Assembly (NCBI GenBank): GCA_947095585.1
Contig: OX352762.1
Coordinates: forward strand, 13,743,969 to 13,807,968
From: Nephrocerus scutellatus
Lineage: Eukaryota; Arthropoda; Insecta; Diptera; Pipunculidae
Direction: 5' to 3'
DNA: 64,000 nt
Below the pieces are notes generated by a model. The model saw only the letters and a list, made by a program, of their open reading frames with translations. It ran no database searches and was not told the origin of the DNA. Numbering within the stretch: position 1 is the stretch's first letter; each line of letters starts with the position of its first letter. This document shows, in pieces, positions 37,095 to 49,829 of the stretch. Both the position numbers and the translations under genes were made by a program.

Positions 37095-37245
37095 ACAAAC
37101 GCTGACATATCTTCCTTACGTTCAGTCGCTAGCTTATTTTCTACATCGAACTAGTCGTTTCGATCTATACGAATACTGCCAGCGGTACAATGTACTAACA
37201 TTATTATTAAGGCGATTCACATTACTCTTCAACACGCGGCTTCTC
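37095..37245 (-). mobile_element. RTE fragment (linker region)
   Basis: Matches the reverse-strand linker of RTE copy 2 in order: TTCAGTCGCTAGCTTA, CATCGAACTAGTCGTT, TTATTATTAAGGCGATTCAC. It has no RT and no terminus. TAG-rich simple sequence follows at 37285-37330. Confidence 0.65.
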
Positions 37246-38540
37246 AGACTCAGGACTTTTTCTCACTTCATGAGTCCCACTACTGGAGGTAGTAGGTTTA
37301 GTAGTAGTAGTAGTAGAGTAGTAGGTAGTAGGATGGGGTCGATTGTTGATGGAGTCAATCTCTGGCTACGTAGATCGGTGATAGCGAAGATCACCACTGG
37401 ATAAGTTTGCTATAATGGCGTCGATTGTTGAATACGTGGACCACTGTGATCAGCGTTGATCGCCGATTCCTTTTATGGCTTTTAACTGCCAATATGGATG
37501 GAACGCTTTTGAAGGACTGTGCCAACTCGATCGTTTGAAAACCTTGAGTAGATGCAGAAAATTATACGTAGACTCAACGTCACAACGCATAACATGCTGT
37601 CTTTCCATTAATTAATAAATTATGTAATCCTTGCCATCTTTGTGATTCATCAATGGAAAATTTCCCAACCAGACAATTTAGGTAGGTACTCCGAATTAGT
37701 GCTGAAGCAAATCCTTTCCTTTACTTTAATTAACTAATTAACGAATTTTGTATTGTGCCTAAAATAAAAGAATTGTCAACAAGCCTTTTTTTTTTGTGTG
37801 CCATTTTTACGATTGCTCAATCTCATTGCTCAATTGTCGTTAAAATGTTTCAATAGAGAATTGAACACACGCTTTGAGATGGAACTTCCTATACATTGCA
37901 TTGAGTCCCTTCCAAGACCTACACACCACGTATCAAATGTAAGGCCTTCGTACAAATAAGCCAATATTGAGGGTACAAAAAGCATTAATTTCCGTAAAAG
38001 GGCTACTACTTGACAAAAGCTATTGTCATAAATTATTTTTAAAAAATGACGAGAGCTATCTGTACTCGTACAGTGGTCCAAAATATTATTGGCTGAGTGG
38101 GTTATATGATGTTGCATCGTCCGTTTCTTTATGCGTCACGTGCAGATTATCCATTAAAGTTGATGATAAAAACCAGCACCAGCACACGCACATACACAAC
38201 GTGTCCATTACTTAACTTTTTTCATCATTTGTGCTGTAATTTATTAATTTACTTCCACTCACCGGAGTGAATGCGCCACATGCATTACAACCCGGGGAAC
38301 CTTCTCTATTTTTCTCATTATGACGAGATATTGGAAAAGCTTTCAAGTCAAGTCAGTCAAAGTGAAACTCAGTCTGTATGTATGACCCTTATACAATTCC
38401 CAATGTGTACCTGAGTATTATGAGTATACTGAGTAGTATTTTTATTCCATAATAAGCTGGTTTTGCTTACATTTTGCAAATGGTTAGTCTCCCAGATCCC
38501 TTCAAATTCCTTCCAAACAATTTTGTAGATTTGTCCGGAA
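37246..38540. other. Unassigned interval with TAG-rich simple repeat
   Basis: GTAGTAGTAG-type simple sequence at about 37290-37330. The rest has no recognised element. Confidence 0.35.
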
Positions 38541-40346
38541 TTTGGTCGTTGCGAGTAAAAGGTTTGCACGTAAAAATATTCATAAAGTCACCTGTGTATC
38601 TCATGATGAAGCCACTCGCAAAAAGATAGACCACGTGCTGAAAGACCCCCACCACAACCAGAACCAGATAACGGTACGAATTTACTGAGATGCCAACGTC
38701 GAGCCTTGTTGGTATGATGTTCCGAGAAAAACATTCCAGTCAATACGGGTGCCCTTCTTAACAAAGAGACCAGAAATAGGAGGAGTAACGAGGAGCAGGA
38801 GAGAAAGTCTTTGAGCTGTGATGCCGGGCATAGAAGAGAAATGGAGTCCATCTTAGGCAATAGTCGAAGAGATGGGAACGACCGGTTCGATGACGAATGT
38901 AAGCTAGTGACTGGACGTTATCATGTTGCTTAACGAGAAATGCAACAATCTCATAGAACGCGGGCAAAAGAAGCAGAATATAAAGAGAAAGATATGAAAA
39001 AAAAAGTTCTTCGGCAAAAGAAAACAGCCTGGGAGAAGAAGCTCGTCTGTGAACTGGAACAGTACAGAGAGAGTAAGGAGCCCACCAGGCGCAGAAGTTC
39101 TACCAAAGAGTCCGCGGTATCTGATTGTCGATCTGAAAGGCATCTTAGAGCGATTGAAAGAGAAGTTCCACTAACGACCGAAGACAACACTATTCTGCCG
39201 CTAACAAGCCTAGGCGAAGTTAGCAAAGCGACAAACCGTCTAAAAAGTAAGACCTCATTTAATCAGGAGGTCCCGCACTACACCAAGCAATTAACGAGCT
39301 TATTGTGCAAGTATGGGAGAAAAAAGCAATTCCAAAAGACTGCCGAAGAGAATCTCGGGCTCAAATATATAAGAAGGGAGATATCACAACGTGCAGTAAG
39401 CATTGTGGTATAACTTTGTTGAGTACCGCGTATTCGATTTTCTCCTCTATCCTTCAAGACATGATAGCCCCATAGGCAAATCATCAATCAGATCAGATTT
39501 TTACCCTTAGCTAGGTGATGGAAATATGTCTAGACTTTCAAAATCCGAGACTACGATGTAATGATGAGAGGAAAAATTCTTTATAAGTCCACTCAGAGAC
39601 TGGTTTACAAACACGATATTTATATCGTTGGTAGAAACACAAGAGCTGTACAAGAAGCTTTTATTCAGATCAAGCAGTTGGCTCGAAATATGTAGCTGCA
39701 CAAAACTAAGGAAAAAAAAGTATATGTTGGCAGAAGATAACACAATGGTCCCATAATTAAAAAAGTGTTTCTTAAATTCGAAGTAATGCAATTCTTTAAT
39801 TATCTGGGGTCAATTTTAGTAGCCGATCACAGCATGGAACTCGAATACGCTTACTGATGCTTAAAACCAGAAGAGCCTACTTAAGTCGTTTAAGACTCTT
39901 CAAATCGAGGAATTAAACCATAACGTCCAAGCTACTGGTCTATAAAACAATGGTCATACCAGTACTTTCATATGGATCCGATACTTGGATGCTTTGCAAA
40001 AAGCTTTCTGATGATTCCGGAGACTCTATAATGATGAGATCTACGAGCGTTACCGCGATGTCAACATTGTGAAGAAAATAAAGCTCGGTAGGCTCGGTGG
40101 GCAGGACACCTAGCTCGCATGAGCGAAGATGATCCTGCTCGGAAAGTCCTTTGCGGTAGGATTTATGGAACACGACAGCGAGGCCGGTCAAGCCTACGCT
40201 GGAAAGATGGCGTAGACCATGACGCCCAGAGTTTAGGGTTGCCAAACTGGATGACGTCGGCTCGAAATCGGGACCGGTGGAGAGACTTTTTGCGGGAGGC
40301 CAGGACCGGACCCCGGTTGTAGAGCCAAATATGATGATGATGATGA
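38541..40346 (+). mobile_element. RTE-clade relic, copy 5
   Basis: Begins in the endonuclease (KKIDHVLKD near 38615), then the linker and pre-RT (EYKEKDMKKKVLRQKKTAWE and STKESAVSDCRSERHLRAIE at 38940-39150), which is open for 157 codons. The RT region is shortened. The palm box appears as LVYKHDIYIVGR (about 39600-39635), with the catalytic ADD replaced. The C-terminal region and shared terminus follow, with ATGATGATGATGATG ending about 40346. About 75 bases are missing after GCTTTCTG near 40005. It leads straight into copy 6. Confidence 0.85.
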
Positions 40347-40685
40347 TTCTGACCTGTTAGCCGCATTCAAGTGGTAAGTCTAACGTCGTATATGGGGAAG
40401 AACGATTTTGGAGACTCAATAATAATGATATCCACGAGAGTTACAGCGATGGCGAAATCGTTAAGCCTCGATAGGCTCTGATGGGCACGGCACCTAGCTG
40501 CATGAATAAAAGTCATTTGCGATAGGATTTTTAGGACAAGACGGCGAGTGGGCAGAGCATACGCGGAAGGAATGACGTATGCCGCCAACTGTATGATTTC
40601 GGCTTGAAATTGGGACTCATTGACCAATTTTTTGCTGGAGGTTAGCACCGGACCCCAGTTGTAGAGCCAAATATGGTGATGATCG
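40347..40685 (+). mobile_element. RTE 3' end, copy 6, head to tail with copy 5
   Basis: Immediately after the ATG repeats of copy 5 the sequence resumes in the C-terminal coding part (TTCTGACCTGTTAGCCGCAT, compare TTCTGACCTCTTTGCCGCGT at 24126). It runs to its own terminus, ACCGGACCCCAGTTGTAGAG then ATATGGTGATGA at about 40683. It is a separate, more diverged 3' end. Confidence 0.8.
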
Positions 40686-42321
40686 TACTGCACACCTGCA
40701 AAAAAAAAACAAGAACCGACACAACTTGAAAAGTGTCTGATACTTGGGTCGGGATGCGCCCATACGAAAATTGTTTTCCAATCTCATATTTCCACAAATT
40801 ATCCAGAATCTGTACACACTAGCTCCCTTAAATTTTGCATGCGAACACGTGCTGGTAGCGAAGCGCCCCTGTAAAGCTGATATTACATATTTAGCGAATC
40901 AAATAAAATTAAAAGTTGTACTCACGCAGTTACCTATAGTTTACACGTCCAGTCGAAAGCTGTCCAGACGCTGCGTTACATGCCAACAGCTAAGGCTAGG
41001 AAATCAAACAAAAATCGCATGCACTTGTGCCATTAAATGTGATGCGGTTTGCATTCATCACCCAACCATCATCGGTCGAGCACTTCGCGTCCTTGCAACT
41101 ATAAAAGCCCTGGCATATAATGTGACCTATTCTCGATAGCAATTTTCCACTTAAGCTACAATGGAAATACTGAACAAAAGAGATTCCCATCATCGCACGT
41201 GATCCTCGCATAATTCCAAACGAGCCCGATAGTGGGGTAGGGTGCTTGTGTGTGTACACGTCGTATTACGGTTTGGAATTCCTCATGTTCGTTTTTACTG
41301 ATTAAATACCATTGGTCTACTGGCGTCTGGGTTATATTTCTCGCTCTTTATTATTTTTAATGGAAAATATTTCTGGCGATTGGTATCACGAAAATTCCGG
41401 GGGAAAAAATTCCACGGAAATTGAGCTGAGATATTTAATGCAAACACAAAGAGGTGAGTGAAAGGATTTGTATCAACGTATATGAGTGGATTTGTGTTGT
41501 AGGTTGTCAGCTACTACTAGTGTAGGTGCCCGCAATGCAAGCCAGTGTTGCCAGATAATATTTAACGACAAAATATCTGGAAATAATTCTGAGATAGATT
41601 GCTATTTTGTCCAAATGTTAATTCATTTTCTGCAGTTAACAGAATATTTAGAGTTAACAGTTTGAAAAGTCGTAATATGTAGAAGGCGGGTAATATGATG
41701 CCTATACAATCTGTCAGAAACTAAGATTAAGACTACGACATTAAAGTTTTGCGTTACTTCAACTAACGCCGCGGGTCTATTTTGGCAGCCCGAAACAGCA
41801 TGGAACCAGATATGGAAAACCGAATATCTGGCACAGCTATTATGCACTATTTCAAAGACATGGCTTTCCTCTACAGCGTTGTTCCTTTCGCTTAAATTAT
41901 TAGACTCCACTGGCCACCTAAAACGTCCAGTACGCTGCTTCTTGAATAAGTCAAATCTGCGGAACAGTTCATATAATTCGCCATTTGAATATTCTCCTCC
42001 AAAACAACACAAACGGACTAAAAATCGCTTGAAAAAATGTCCGCTCGAAACGGCCAAGGATATCTTCATCCGCATTCGATAGAGTCCATGCTTTAACGGC
42101 ATGACTTGAACGATTAAGATATCACACAAGGTCTTCTTAGTGATCCGAGTGGGGGCTTTAATACTCAATTGCCTTCTTAGCTCAAAGAACCATCGATTGG
42201 CAAGAGTGATTCTTCGTTAGATTTATGAGCTGGTGTCGTTATCAGATGTTATTTCGGAGCCTAAGTGGACAAGGTCCCTAGCTACCTTCAAAGTTTTGCA
42301 AAGTACTGTTGAGTATCCATC
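40686..42321. other. Mostly unassigned; tiny RTE scrap
   Basis: A scrap of RTE (GCAGCCCGAAACAGCATGG, then AACCAGATATGG) lies at about 41782-41818. Open stretches of 131 codons (40744-41139, forward) and 181 codons (41623-42168, reverse) show no domain. The longer one overlaps the RTE scrap in antisense, so it is unlikely to be a gene. Confidence 0.35.
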
Positions 42322-42795
42322 CAGCGGGAATGGCAAGGCAGGTACTCTTGAACCATCAATTCGAGGTCTTATAATATTTCGTAGCGTTGAGCTTCAGCGT
42401 GAATGGCGTTAGATATTCTTGAACCATCAATTCGAGGACTTAGCATATACGCTAGCGTTGAACTTCAGTGGTAATGGCAAGGTAGGTACTCTTAAACCAT
42501 CAATTCGACGACTCATAATATATACCAGCGTTAAGCTTTAGCGGGAATGACAAGGTAGGTACTCGTTAACCATCAATTCCAGTATTTATAATAAATCGTA
42601 GCGTTGAACTTCAGTGGTAATGGCAAGGTAGGTACTCCTGAACCATAAATTCCAGTATTTATAATATATCGTAGCGTTAAGCTTCAGCGGGAATGGCAAG
42701 AACCATCAATTTGAGGACTTAGGAAATTATTGCAGCGTAGAGTTTCGGAGTAATGGCAAGTTAGGTACTCTTGAATCATTAGTTGTGGACTTGAG
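42322..42795. repeat. 73-bp tandem array
   Basis: Seven units carrying AACCATCAATTCGAGG, TATAATATATCGTAGCGTT and GGGAATGGCAAGGTAGGTAC. The AACCATCA landmark starts at 42351, 42422, 42495, 42568, 42641, 42701 and 42774. The usual spacing is 73 bases. One unit lost 13 bases and one lost 2. The array stops 10-20 bases before the ATG of the membrane-protein-like ORF. Confidence 0.9.
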
Positions 42796-42804
42796 AAGGA
42801 ACTC

Positions 42805-43146
42805 ATGAGAATGCACCTTTTTTTGGGCTGCGTGCTCTTCATCACCCTGACAAACATTCAGAAATATTGGGATCCCGTTGATGCTACGCATGTTCGAAAC
42901 CCCTTGCGTAGTTTCCTTTCGGTTTGTTGGTGCTTTATGTGTTATTGCATGACATCTATTGCATTCTCTATACTTATAGTGCTATTGTTGCATGCGAAAG
43001 AAAACAAAAAATGGCTGATGAGTGAAACCTTGAGTGACTTTTGCTTGCGTCATCAATATTATTCAGTGATCACAGTAGTGGCCAATATATTTGCCTACAT
43101 TAGTATTTTAGTTTTGAAAAAAAGTGTAATTAAAGAAATTTTATGA
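42805..43146 (+). CDS. Hypothetical 113-aa membrane protein or exon
   Basis: Open frame from ATG to stop. The N-terminus MRMHLFLGCVLFITLT looks signal-like. Two further hydrophobic segments follow at about residues 36-62 (FLSVCWCFMCYCMTSIAFSI, then LIVLLLHA) and 83-105 (YYSVITVVANIFAYISILVL). Polar, charged stretches sit between them, a plausible multi-pass topology. An in-frame stop lies upstream inside the repeat array. An acceptor-like TTTGTTTTAG follows the stop at about 43150. It could be an exon of a chemoreceptor-like gene, but no signature motif supports that. It could also be a chance ORF. Confidence 0.3.
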   Translation: MRMHLFLGCVLFITLTNIQKYWDPVDATHVRNPLRSFLSVCWCFMCYCMTSIAFSILIVLLLHAKENKKWLMSETLSDFCLRHQYYSVITVVANIFAYISILVLKKSVIKEIL

Positions 43147-45783
43147 CGTTTGTTTTAGGTGGGCAAATTATTAAAAGTTTCCTTCCTCTTAGCAGTGTGA
43201 TAAATAAATGGTGAAAGAAACAGGGCTTTATATTAAATGGAATAATGAAGTCCAAAATTTTAAGAGAACAAGCTAACAATAGTTTTATGAAACTTTAACT
43301 GAATGAGTCAGATTGGTATGCATCTAAATTTATTCATATGATTAGAAGCAGTCAATTCTTTTTCAAATATTCATCGACTTTGGTGGTGAGAAGATTCTTA
43401 AGGAGCAAGCTCTGATGTAAGAAAAGAGGATTTCGAAGAATTCCGACAAATAAAGCTCGGTATTGCTCAGTAGGATATTTAGCTCGCATGATCATCTTCG
43501 CTTATGCGAGCTAGATGAAGCTTGGTTAGCATTTTTGTGCCAGAAATGTCGATACTCAACGCAAAGCAAGACCCCAATCTTATTTTTGGGGATTCCAAAT
43601 TAGTCTTTTATCTTCGTCTTGATTTGAAAGCTAAAAGATAAGTGAAATATAGACTGTCAAGCTAGAAAATGGGATTTTAACAAATAATAAAAGTCTTTCT
43701 TAACTCTGGCAATATTGGGCCATATGTAGCTTTTGTCGCAGTAACCACACATCGAAAACGACACACTAAGTGTATACCACATCCATTGTGTACTATATGT
43801 GGCTGTTCTTGTGATGATAAGTAGTTCTCTAAACCAACAACATGGAAAAGCACTCGAGGACCTCGTGTAAATGCAAGCGTTACGGCGACAACCGTGCGAC
43901 CAAGCATGGACTCTGGTCTCGCGCGCGCTTCTTCATTGTAAAAATGTTTGTGGTTGTGTTGGTTTACGATAAGAAATCCCGGTTTGAAATGAATTCAAAA
44001 AACCTGATTGACTGAACGCGCTGCAGTAGGTCCTGATCGTTGATGGGCGGGCACAACGTCAACATGACTGACTGGCATGCATCATGAGCGAGCTGGCGAG
44101 TGCCACATCATGATGTAATAATGATTGCATTTCAATTGCATTATGAGCTCGTCGTTTATAGCGCGCCAAGGGTGGATGGTTCGTTTCGCGGCGACACTCA
44201 CCCTGTGGTTCTTCGCACGTGATGCCTTTTGCTATGATGTTTGGTGGTCCTTGTGTAGTGCACTTAAGTTGGGTTCCAGTTCGTTGATTCGATTTTACCC
44301 TCCAGCAGTGAACGACTTTACATTTTTTATCCACTAAACTCTGACGTTTTGCGTGCAACATGCGGCCTGTGGACTACTGGCAGGATTGGGAAAATAAGAA
44401 TTAATAAAAGAAAATCGGTCATCACAATGTGTAAATGTGCATAGGCTTTTTGTTAATGGAAAAGGTGCATTTATTTCGAATAAGTGCTTTACCCTGTGGT
44501 GTTTTTTTTTTATAGGTTTTCTGTGTAAAACATTGCGTGTACCACGAAGAACGGTACGTAGAGCTTTTTTATTTACAGCATACCAGAGCGCACATGTCAG
44601 AAATTGCAAACGCATCATCACATTCACTGAATGTACATCAGATACCTCTATAAAAAGTCGTCTGGCTTATTTCTTTTTGTCAACGTCAACCGTTCGTTGG
44701 ATGATTGTCATAAATTTTCGAACGGAACGACAAATGAAATTATGCAAAAAGGTTGTTGTCCCTTCAGTTGAAGCAATCTGCCAATTGATGGATTTACACA
44801 AGTCTGTGACGGATTCACACAAGCCTATGACGGATTCACACAAGATTTAGGACTTGTTCGTAGGCAAGATTTGTATCTAATGGTATTCGAGTGTAGTTGC
44901 TTCAATGATTAATTATTAGAACTCCCCTCTGGCGCGACGCTCTACCATGTTTCATTCGCTCGTGATAAATGAGCCAAAGGTGTTGAACTGAATGGTTTGA
45001 CGTTTATGCATTTAGACGAGTACGTAGCATCACTCGACAACGCAGGAAGTTTCTCACTTTGTTCTGAATGGGGCAGGAAAAACACAGATGAACATAATAA
45101 TAAATAATAATTTTCCCTTAGAAGTTTGTTTGTTCAACAGAACTCTCCCTCTGTATCTCTCTCTCTCATTATGACATTTGAATTCCAATTAGTCGTCAGT
45201 TGGGTGAGGTGTAAGGCATAAGTACGCGACAACCACCAAAATCCACAGAATAAGAAACTGTTTTTGAAGAAAATTTAAAGCGACAGTAATTAATATTCAA
45301 ATGTCGTCAACGAGAGAAAAACTCATTCATTGTTTTCGCAGGGAGAACCCTACTCAGATGTGAAGTGTCCAAAAATGGATTTTATTAAGCGGAATTGTTT
45401 TTTTTTTAAACCTATTTTTTAAAGCCACTCGTATCTTCTTCAAAATATAGAAATTTAAATTTACGTAAGACTTCACACTTGATGTGAACACTATTCATTT
45501 TGAACCTATCCTACAGTGATATAATGGTGCATTATTTTGTACCTTCACAGTAAAGGATCTACTTCGACATGATGTCTTAGGCATTTATTTACCAAAAAAT
45601 ACCTTCTTCAACTTTATTTTCATTTAAATTATAGGAATATACCATTGTTTCTGTTATTTCGTGTCGAATTTCGAGTTCACAAAATTTAGATCTTAATCAG
45701 TGTGAATGGTAATGCGAAGCACACTATACCCATTATGATTTGTTGTGAAATTTTGGTACCCATCTGCGCTATAACTTAATAAA
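43147..45783. other. Unassigned interval with small repeats
   Basis: Contains an inverted pair of RTE scraps (43473-43506) and a 21-base direct repeat at 44799-44845 (GACGGATTCACACAAGCCTA type). A 137-codon forward frame at 44437-44850 includes that repeat and has no known domain. Confidence 0.35.
43473..43506. repeat. Perfect 10-bp inverted repeat from RTE scraps
   Basis: TAGCTCGCAT, a 14-base spacer, then ATGCGAGCTA. Both arms derive from the RTE 3' coding phrase ACCTAGCTCGCATGAGCGAA, the second in inverse orientation. The left flank AAAGCTCGGTATTGCTCAGT is also RTE-derived. Confidence 0.75.
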
Positions 45784-46045
45784 AATAATATTGGGCGCGA
45801 CAGACCATTGCGGTCCAAGGCCTATAGCTTCTCGCGCTATATTTTTGTTGCGCATGTATATTTTTGGACACAAATGAAAGGGACCTACAATTTAAGGCCG
45901 GATCAGAATGGCGAATTAAGAAGCTTTCCGTGACAGGTTATTATTCTTGGAACGTTTGTCACCCATTCGCTAGAGGTGGGACACAGTGAAAAATACTTTT
46001 GGTGTTACTGGGATTCGAACCACGATCCATGATTGATGACCGCTA
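45784..46045 (-). mobile_element. SINE, nearly complete
   Basis: Reverse-strand member of the SINE family: TAATATTGGGCGCGACAGAC (tail), GAAAGGGACCTACAATTTAA, GGCCGGATCAGAATGGCG, TTTGTCACCCATTCGCTAGA, GTTACTGGGATTCGAACCAC. The reverse complement of the last phrase holds the B box. It is about 260 bases, similar to the 30.1 kb copy. Confidence 0.75.
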
Positions 46046-46203
46046 TAGAATTGTTTACTTGAAAGCCCAAAATTTAGAAATTCCTAGAATGGCTTGTAAA
46101 GGGTCAGTTTCTCCGTATCTGTGCTTGTAATTGCATTTAAGCGATTACCACTGCCACTTGTTCTGATTATAGCACTGTTTCCTGTGTTGACATCTATTCG
46201 TCA

Positions 46204-46312
46204 ATCATCATCATCATCATCATATTTGGCTCTACAACCGGGGTCCGGTCCTGGCCTCCCGTAAAAAGTCTCTCCACCGGTCCCGATTTCGAGCCGATGT
46301 CATCCAGTTTGG
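46204..46312 (-). mobile_element. RTE 3' terminus
   Basis: CATCATCATCAT followed by ATATTTGGCTCTACAACCGG and GGTCCGGTCCTGGCCTCC, then the coding end up to GATGTCATCCAGTTT. This is a roughly 105-base severely truncated insertion of the first RTE family. Confidence 0.85.
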
Positions 46313-46496
46313 TTAGTATTCGTCAATAGAAAAATATAAAGACATAGGCACTAAATCGTCTAAGTAAGAAATATTCATTCATACCCGTCGTTTTTCAGGT
46401 GCTCCATCCAAGTGACCCGCACCCAATTGACTAAACAAACAAAAATACTTTCAAATTTATATATAAGACTATCCTTTACCCTTTTTACCTTTTTAC

Positions 46497-48115
46497 CTTT
46501 GCAACTGCAGGAAGAACGCAAATGCCTCTCCAATTTTCGCACTCCATAAGACTACCTTTTTTAAGGAGCTTGACACTCATTCCCTTCTTCCACTCGTCGG
46601 GGTAACTTTCTGCCTCCAAAGCTCTCTCTACAAGAGGATTTTAAATCTCCGCTGATTTCGTTGGAGCGGCACGCAGAAGCTCTGCGGGTATACCATCTTG
46701 TCCTACCAACTTGTTGTTTTTTAGAGCGTTGATCTTGGTAGCGATTTCATATTTACTGGTGCGAATTCGGGAAATTGTTACTTTCAGTAGCTCCGTTTGA
46801 TTAGGGTGCACATCGTTGGCGAATACACGGTTAAGGACCATAGAAGAATGCTCCTTCCATCACTTGAGCAGATGAAACAAGTACGGCACCATCTAGGCCT
46901 TTCACCGGATCTTGGCTAGATCGGTGACCACCTGCCAGCTCTTTGGTGATTCTGTAAACTGTTCTGCTATCGCAACTGCTCGCTCCTTCCTCTGCTTCTG
47001 TGGCCAGGTTGTTAATATAATTACGTTTGTCACGTCTTACACTACGCTGAACTTCTCTCATTTTCCTTCGATACAGGGACTCTAGCTCGATCCTCGCTGA
47101 TGCTGAGGTATCTACAATGCGAGCTTTAAGTAGCTTACGTCCTGCAATCCGACTCCAGGTATCCTCGGTAAGCCGCGTGCTGTGCCTTGCCTGGCTTCTA
47201 CCAACAATACTTTCCACTCCAGATGTGAAAACATTTTTCACAGCTTTCTAATGTTCTTGGATGGTTGTCGGCAGTGAGCTGCTGATTGCTTCCACTCCTT
47301 GCGATTAATGATCCCTTAATTGCTGGCGTACTGATGGGATCTACACCCAGTCGATGTTATACCTAAGAAGTATCCTTATGACATTGCGGATTCTTTGAAC
47401 TGATGCAGTACGTAACTGGATAGTAGCTGCCATGAGGTGATGATTCCGTTCCATATCCATGTCGGCTCCTCGTCTGTTTCGGACGTCTAAAAGACAGCGT
47501 CTTAAACGTCGGCTGATCGCCACATGATCGATTTGGTTGGATGATGATTGGCTGTCAGTTTGACACCCAGCTGACTTTATGGCAGGTCTTATGCTCAAAC
47601 ATTGTGCCTCCTATGACAATGGTGTTGCAGAAATTAACAAATCCTTCACTATTGTCATTTCGTTTGCCGGGGCAGTGCTTTCCAAACACATGTTTGAGTT
47701 CTTAATTGTCGTTGCCTACCTTGGCATTCAAGTCCCCCCCATCAAGATAACGATATCTCCGTTCGGCGTTGCATTGAATACAGCGCTTAGCTCCTTATCA
47801 ATGCACTCTACGATCGTTACGCGCTGTGCACTAGTTCGAAATCTGGCCGATAAAATCCTATCATCACGTGGGTGCCAGGGAATTAGGCCTCTGCGTTAGC
47901 AGCAGACCCACTCCAGATTCACGGGGACTGCCGGAGTAGAGTAGCACAGTGTTACGTGTTGGGGATTGGTACTCTCCGCCGTCGAACCATCTTACTTCAC
48001 TCACTCCCAGTATGTCCAAATTATATCGAAGAAACTCACGTTCTAGCTAAAAAAAAATCTGACACCCTGAACTCCCTGAGTCAAGGAGCGTCCTCACATT
48101 TCAGAAACGAATCTT
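46497..48115 (-). mobile_element. RTE-clade relic, second family (endonuclease to RT start)
   Basis: Reverse-strand relic with the longest endonuclease in the window. From 5': NVRTLLDSG (about 48080-48100), YNLDILGVSEVRW (about 47990-48025, with the catalytic glutamate of the APE domain), GGDLNAKVGND (about 47711-47745), NQIDHVAISRR (about 47510-47540), a linker rich in lysine and arginine (ESLYRRKMREVQRSVRRDKR, 47030-47090), and the RT entry KINALKNNKLVGQDGIPAEL (about 46680-46740) then WRGICVLP-like sequence at about 46510. It stops before the palm. Frameshifts separate 3-4 open stretches. Confidence 0.85.
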
Positions 48116-49829
48116 TGTACGGGTACAATAGCCAAAAATCGTCATTATTCGATCATTACTTATCCGAGGCGGTTTGTCAGTTTGTCGGGCATTTTTCGGT
48201 ACCGCAGGGTGCTAACCTACGTTACCTAGACTATAAACGCTAGACCGTTCGCACATGCAGTTTAAGCCTAATACTCGTATATAAGGATTTATACACATAG
48301 TTGCCCGTGGACCACCACTAGGAGATAAAGCAAGCATCACGAGCTTGATTGTTGCGCTACTGGCTCAAACCAAGTTTTGAGCAGTCAGTAGTTTCCCGAT
48401 CCACAATAAAGTTTTGATCCCAATTAATTACAGTCATCGCGTTGAAGATCGTGTACTAGATCTCTTCCCCTAAGTGTACATATTTTTTGGAGAATTTAAA
48501 TATTAAAAAATGATAGAACTCTCTCATATATACACATATAAATAGTGTGTAAATGTTCTTTCGTGACTTTGTGTTATTTCCAAACATCCAGGAATGCATT
48601 AATTCCAAATAAATGGAACATAACATAAAAGGTTTACATAAATAACAATACGCTGAACGCCTTAGGAAATTGTACACATATTTGGAAAAAAATTGTATGT
48701 GATTCGAAAATGTTATTGTGTTTTTAATACGAGACCCTAAAGGAGTAACAAAAGGATTCTGAAAAAACACAGTTCCTTCGAATGTTTCAGATGGAGACTA
48801 GAGAAGCTAGCTTGCGGTCGCATATATTTTCAGCCACTTTATTAAAAACGAAAATGTAATAATACAGAAATTGTATTAAATTAATTAATTTAAAAAACAT
48901 TTATTATTTAAATTAGGAGTATATGTAAATTGAAATGGATTTTTTAAGTACCAAAGTAATATCGTGAGGACCGCGCATCAAAGTCAACCCCTTTCTAATG
49001 CACTCAATTGAATTGTACTCATGTCGAATCATTTGGTAGATTAAACCCCGATTGTGGCAATTTGTCAATGCTGTCCTGTCACACAGAAATATCTGGGTCC
49101 AAACATTATTGAAATTTGTCCCGCAAACAATCAAATAAAGTGACAGCGAGACATTTGTCTGAAGTGTACTACCCCTTGTGTATTGCTGTGCCCCATTCAT
49201 GCATTCATTAGCTTCACTTTTATGCTGTACAAGTATGCGCCGGAGGGGAGACATGATGCATTCTTTTCTTTAATGCTTCTTTCGCTCTTTGCCAGCTCCC
49301 AATTGGATTGAAAAATTTATCTTAATGGAGCAGTGAAAAGTTTTTGTTTTTTTTTTTTCCGACATCCATGTAGGTCATTATTTTCTATGACTCCATGAGG
49401 ACTCACTTGTTTCTCATTTCATACATACACGATGCTAAATAGTGACACAGAGCGATCATTTCCAATCAACAATTCATAACATAAAGTAAAAGTGACACAT
49501 GTCGGAGAAACAACAACAGCAACAACTGTTTGAAATCTTCTTCACTCCGTGACATTCACCTGTTGGCAATTCATAGAACGTTGCGCTATTTATAATATGC
49601 TTTGTAGAGAATCTTCTAGAGTTGATGTTCTTGTTCGCTGTCAGATTTTACATCAATGTACATTTGTACCAGTCATTGCTCGTAGATCGTGGCTCGTGTC
49701 CGCCCGCATTACTTGTTTTTATTTACTACTGCATGGATTATATTTTCACTCCATTAAGAAATCCACTGTTTTCACATAATCCTTATATCTATATATCTAT
49801 AAATATTAAATAGAGAATTTATTTGTATG
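48116..49829. other. Unassigned AT-rich interval
   Basis: No element recognised. Small TA-rich and poly-T runs only. Confidence 0.35.

Noticed and set aside
41623..42168. 181-codon reverse-strand ORF
   Set aside because: No domain, low-complexity wording, and it overlaps an RTE scrap in antisense.
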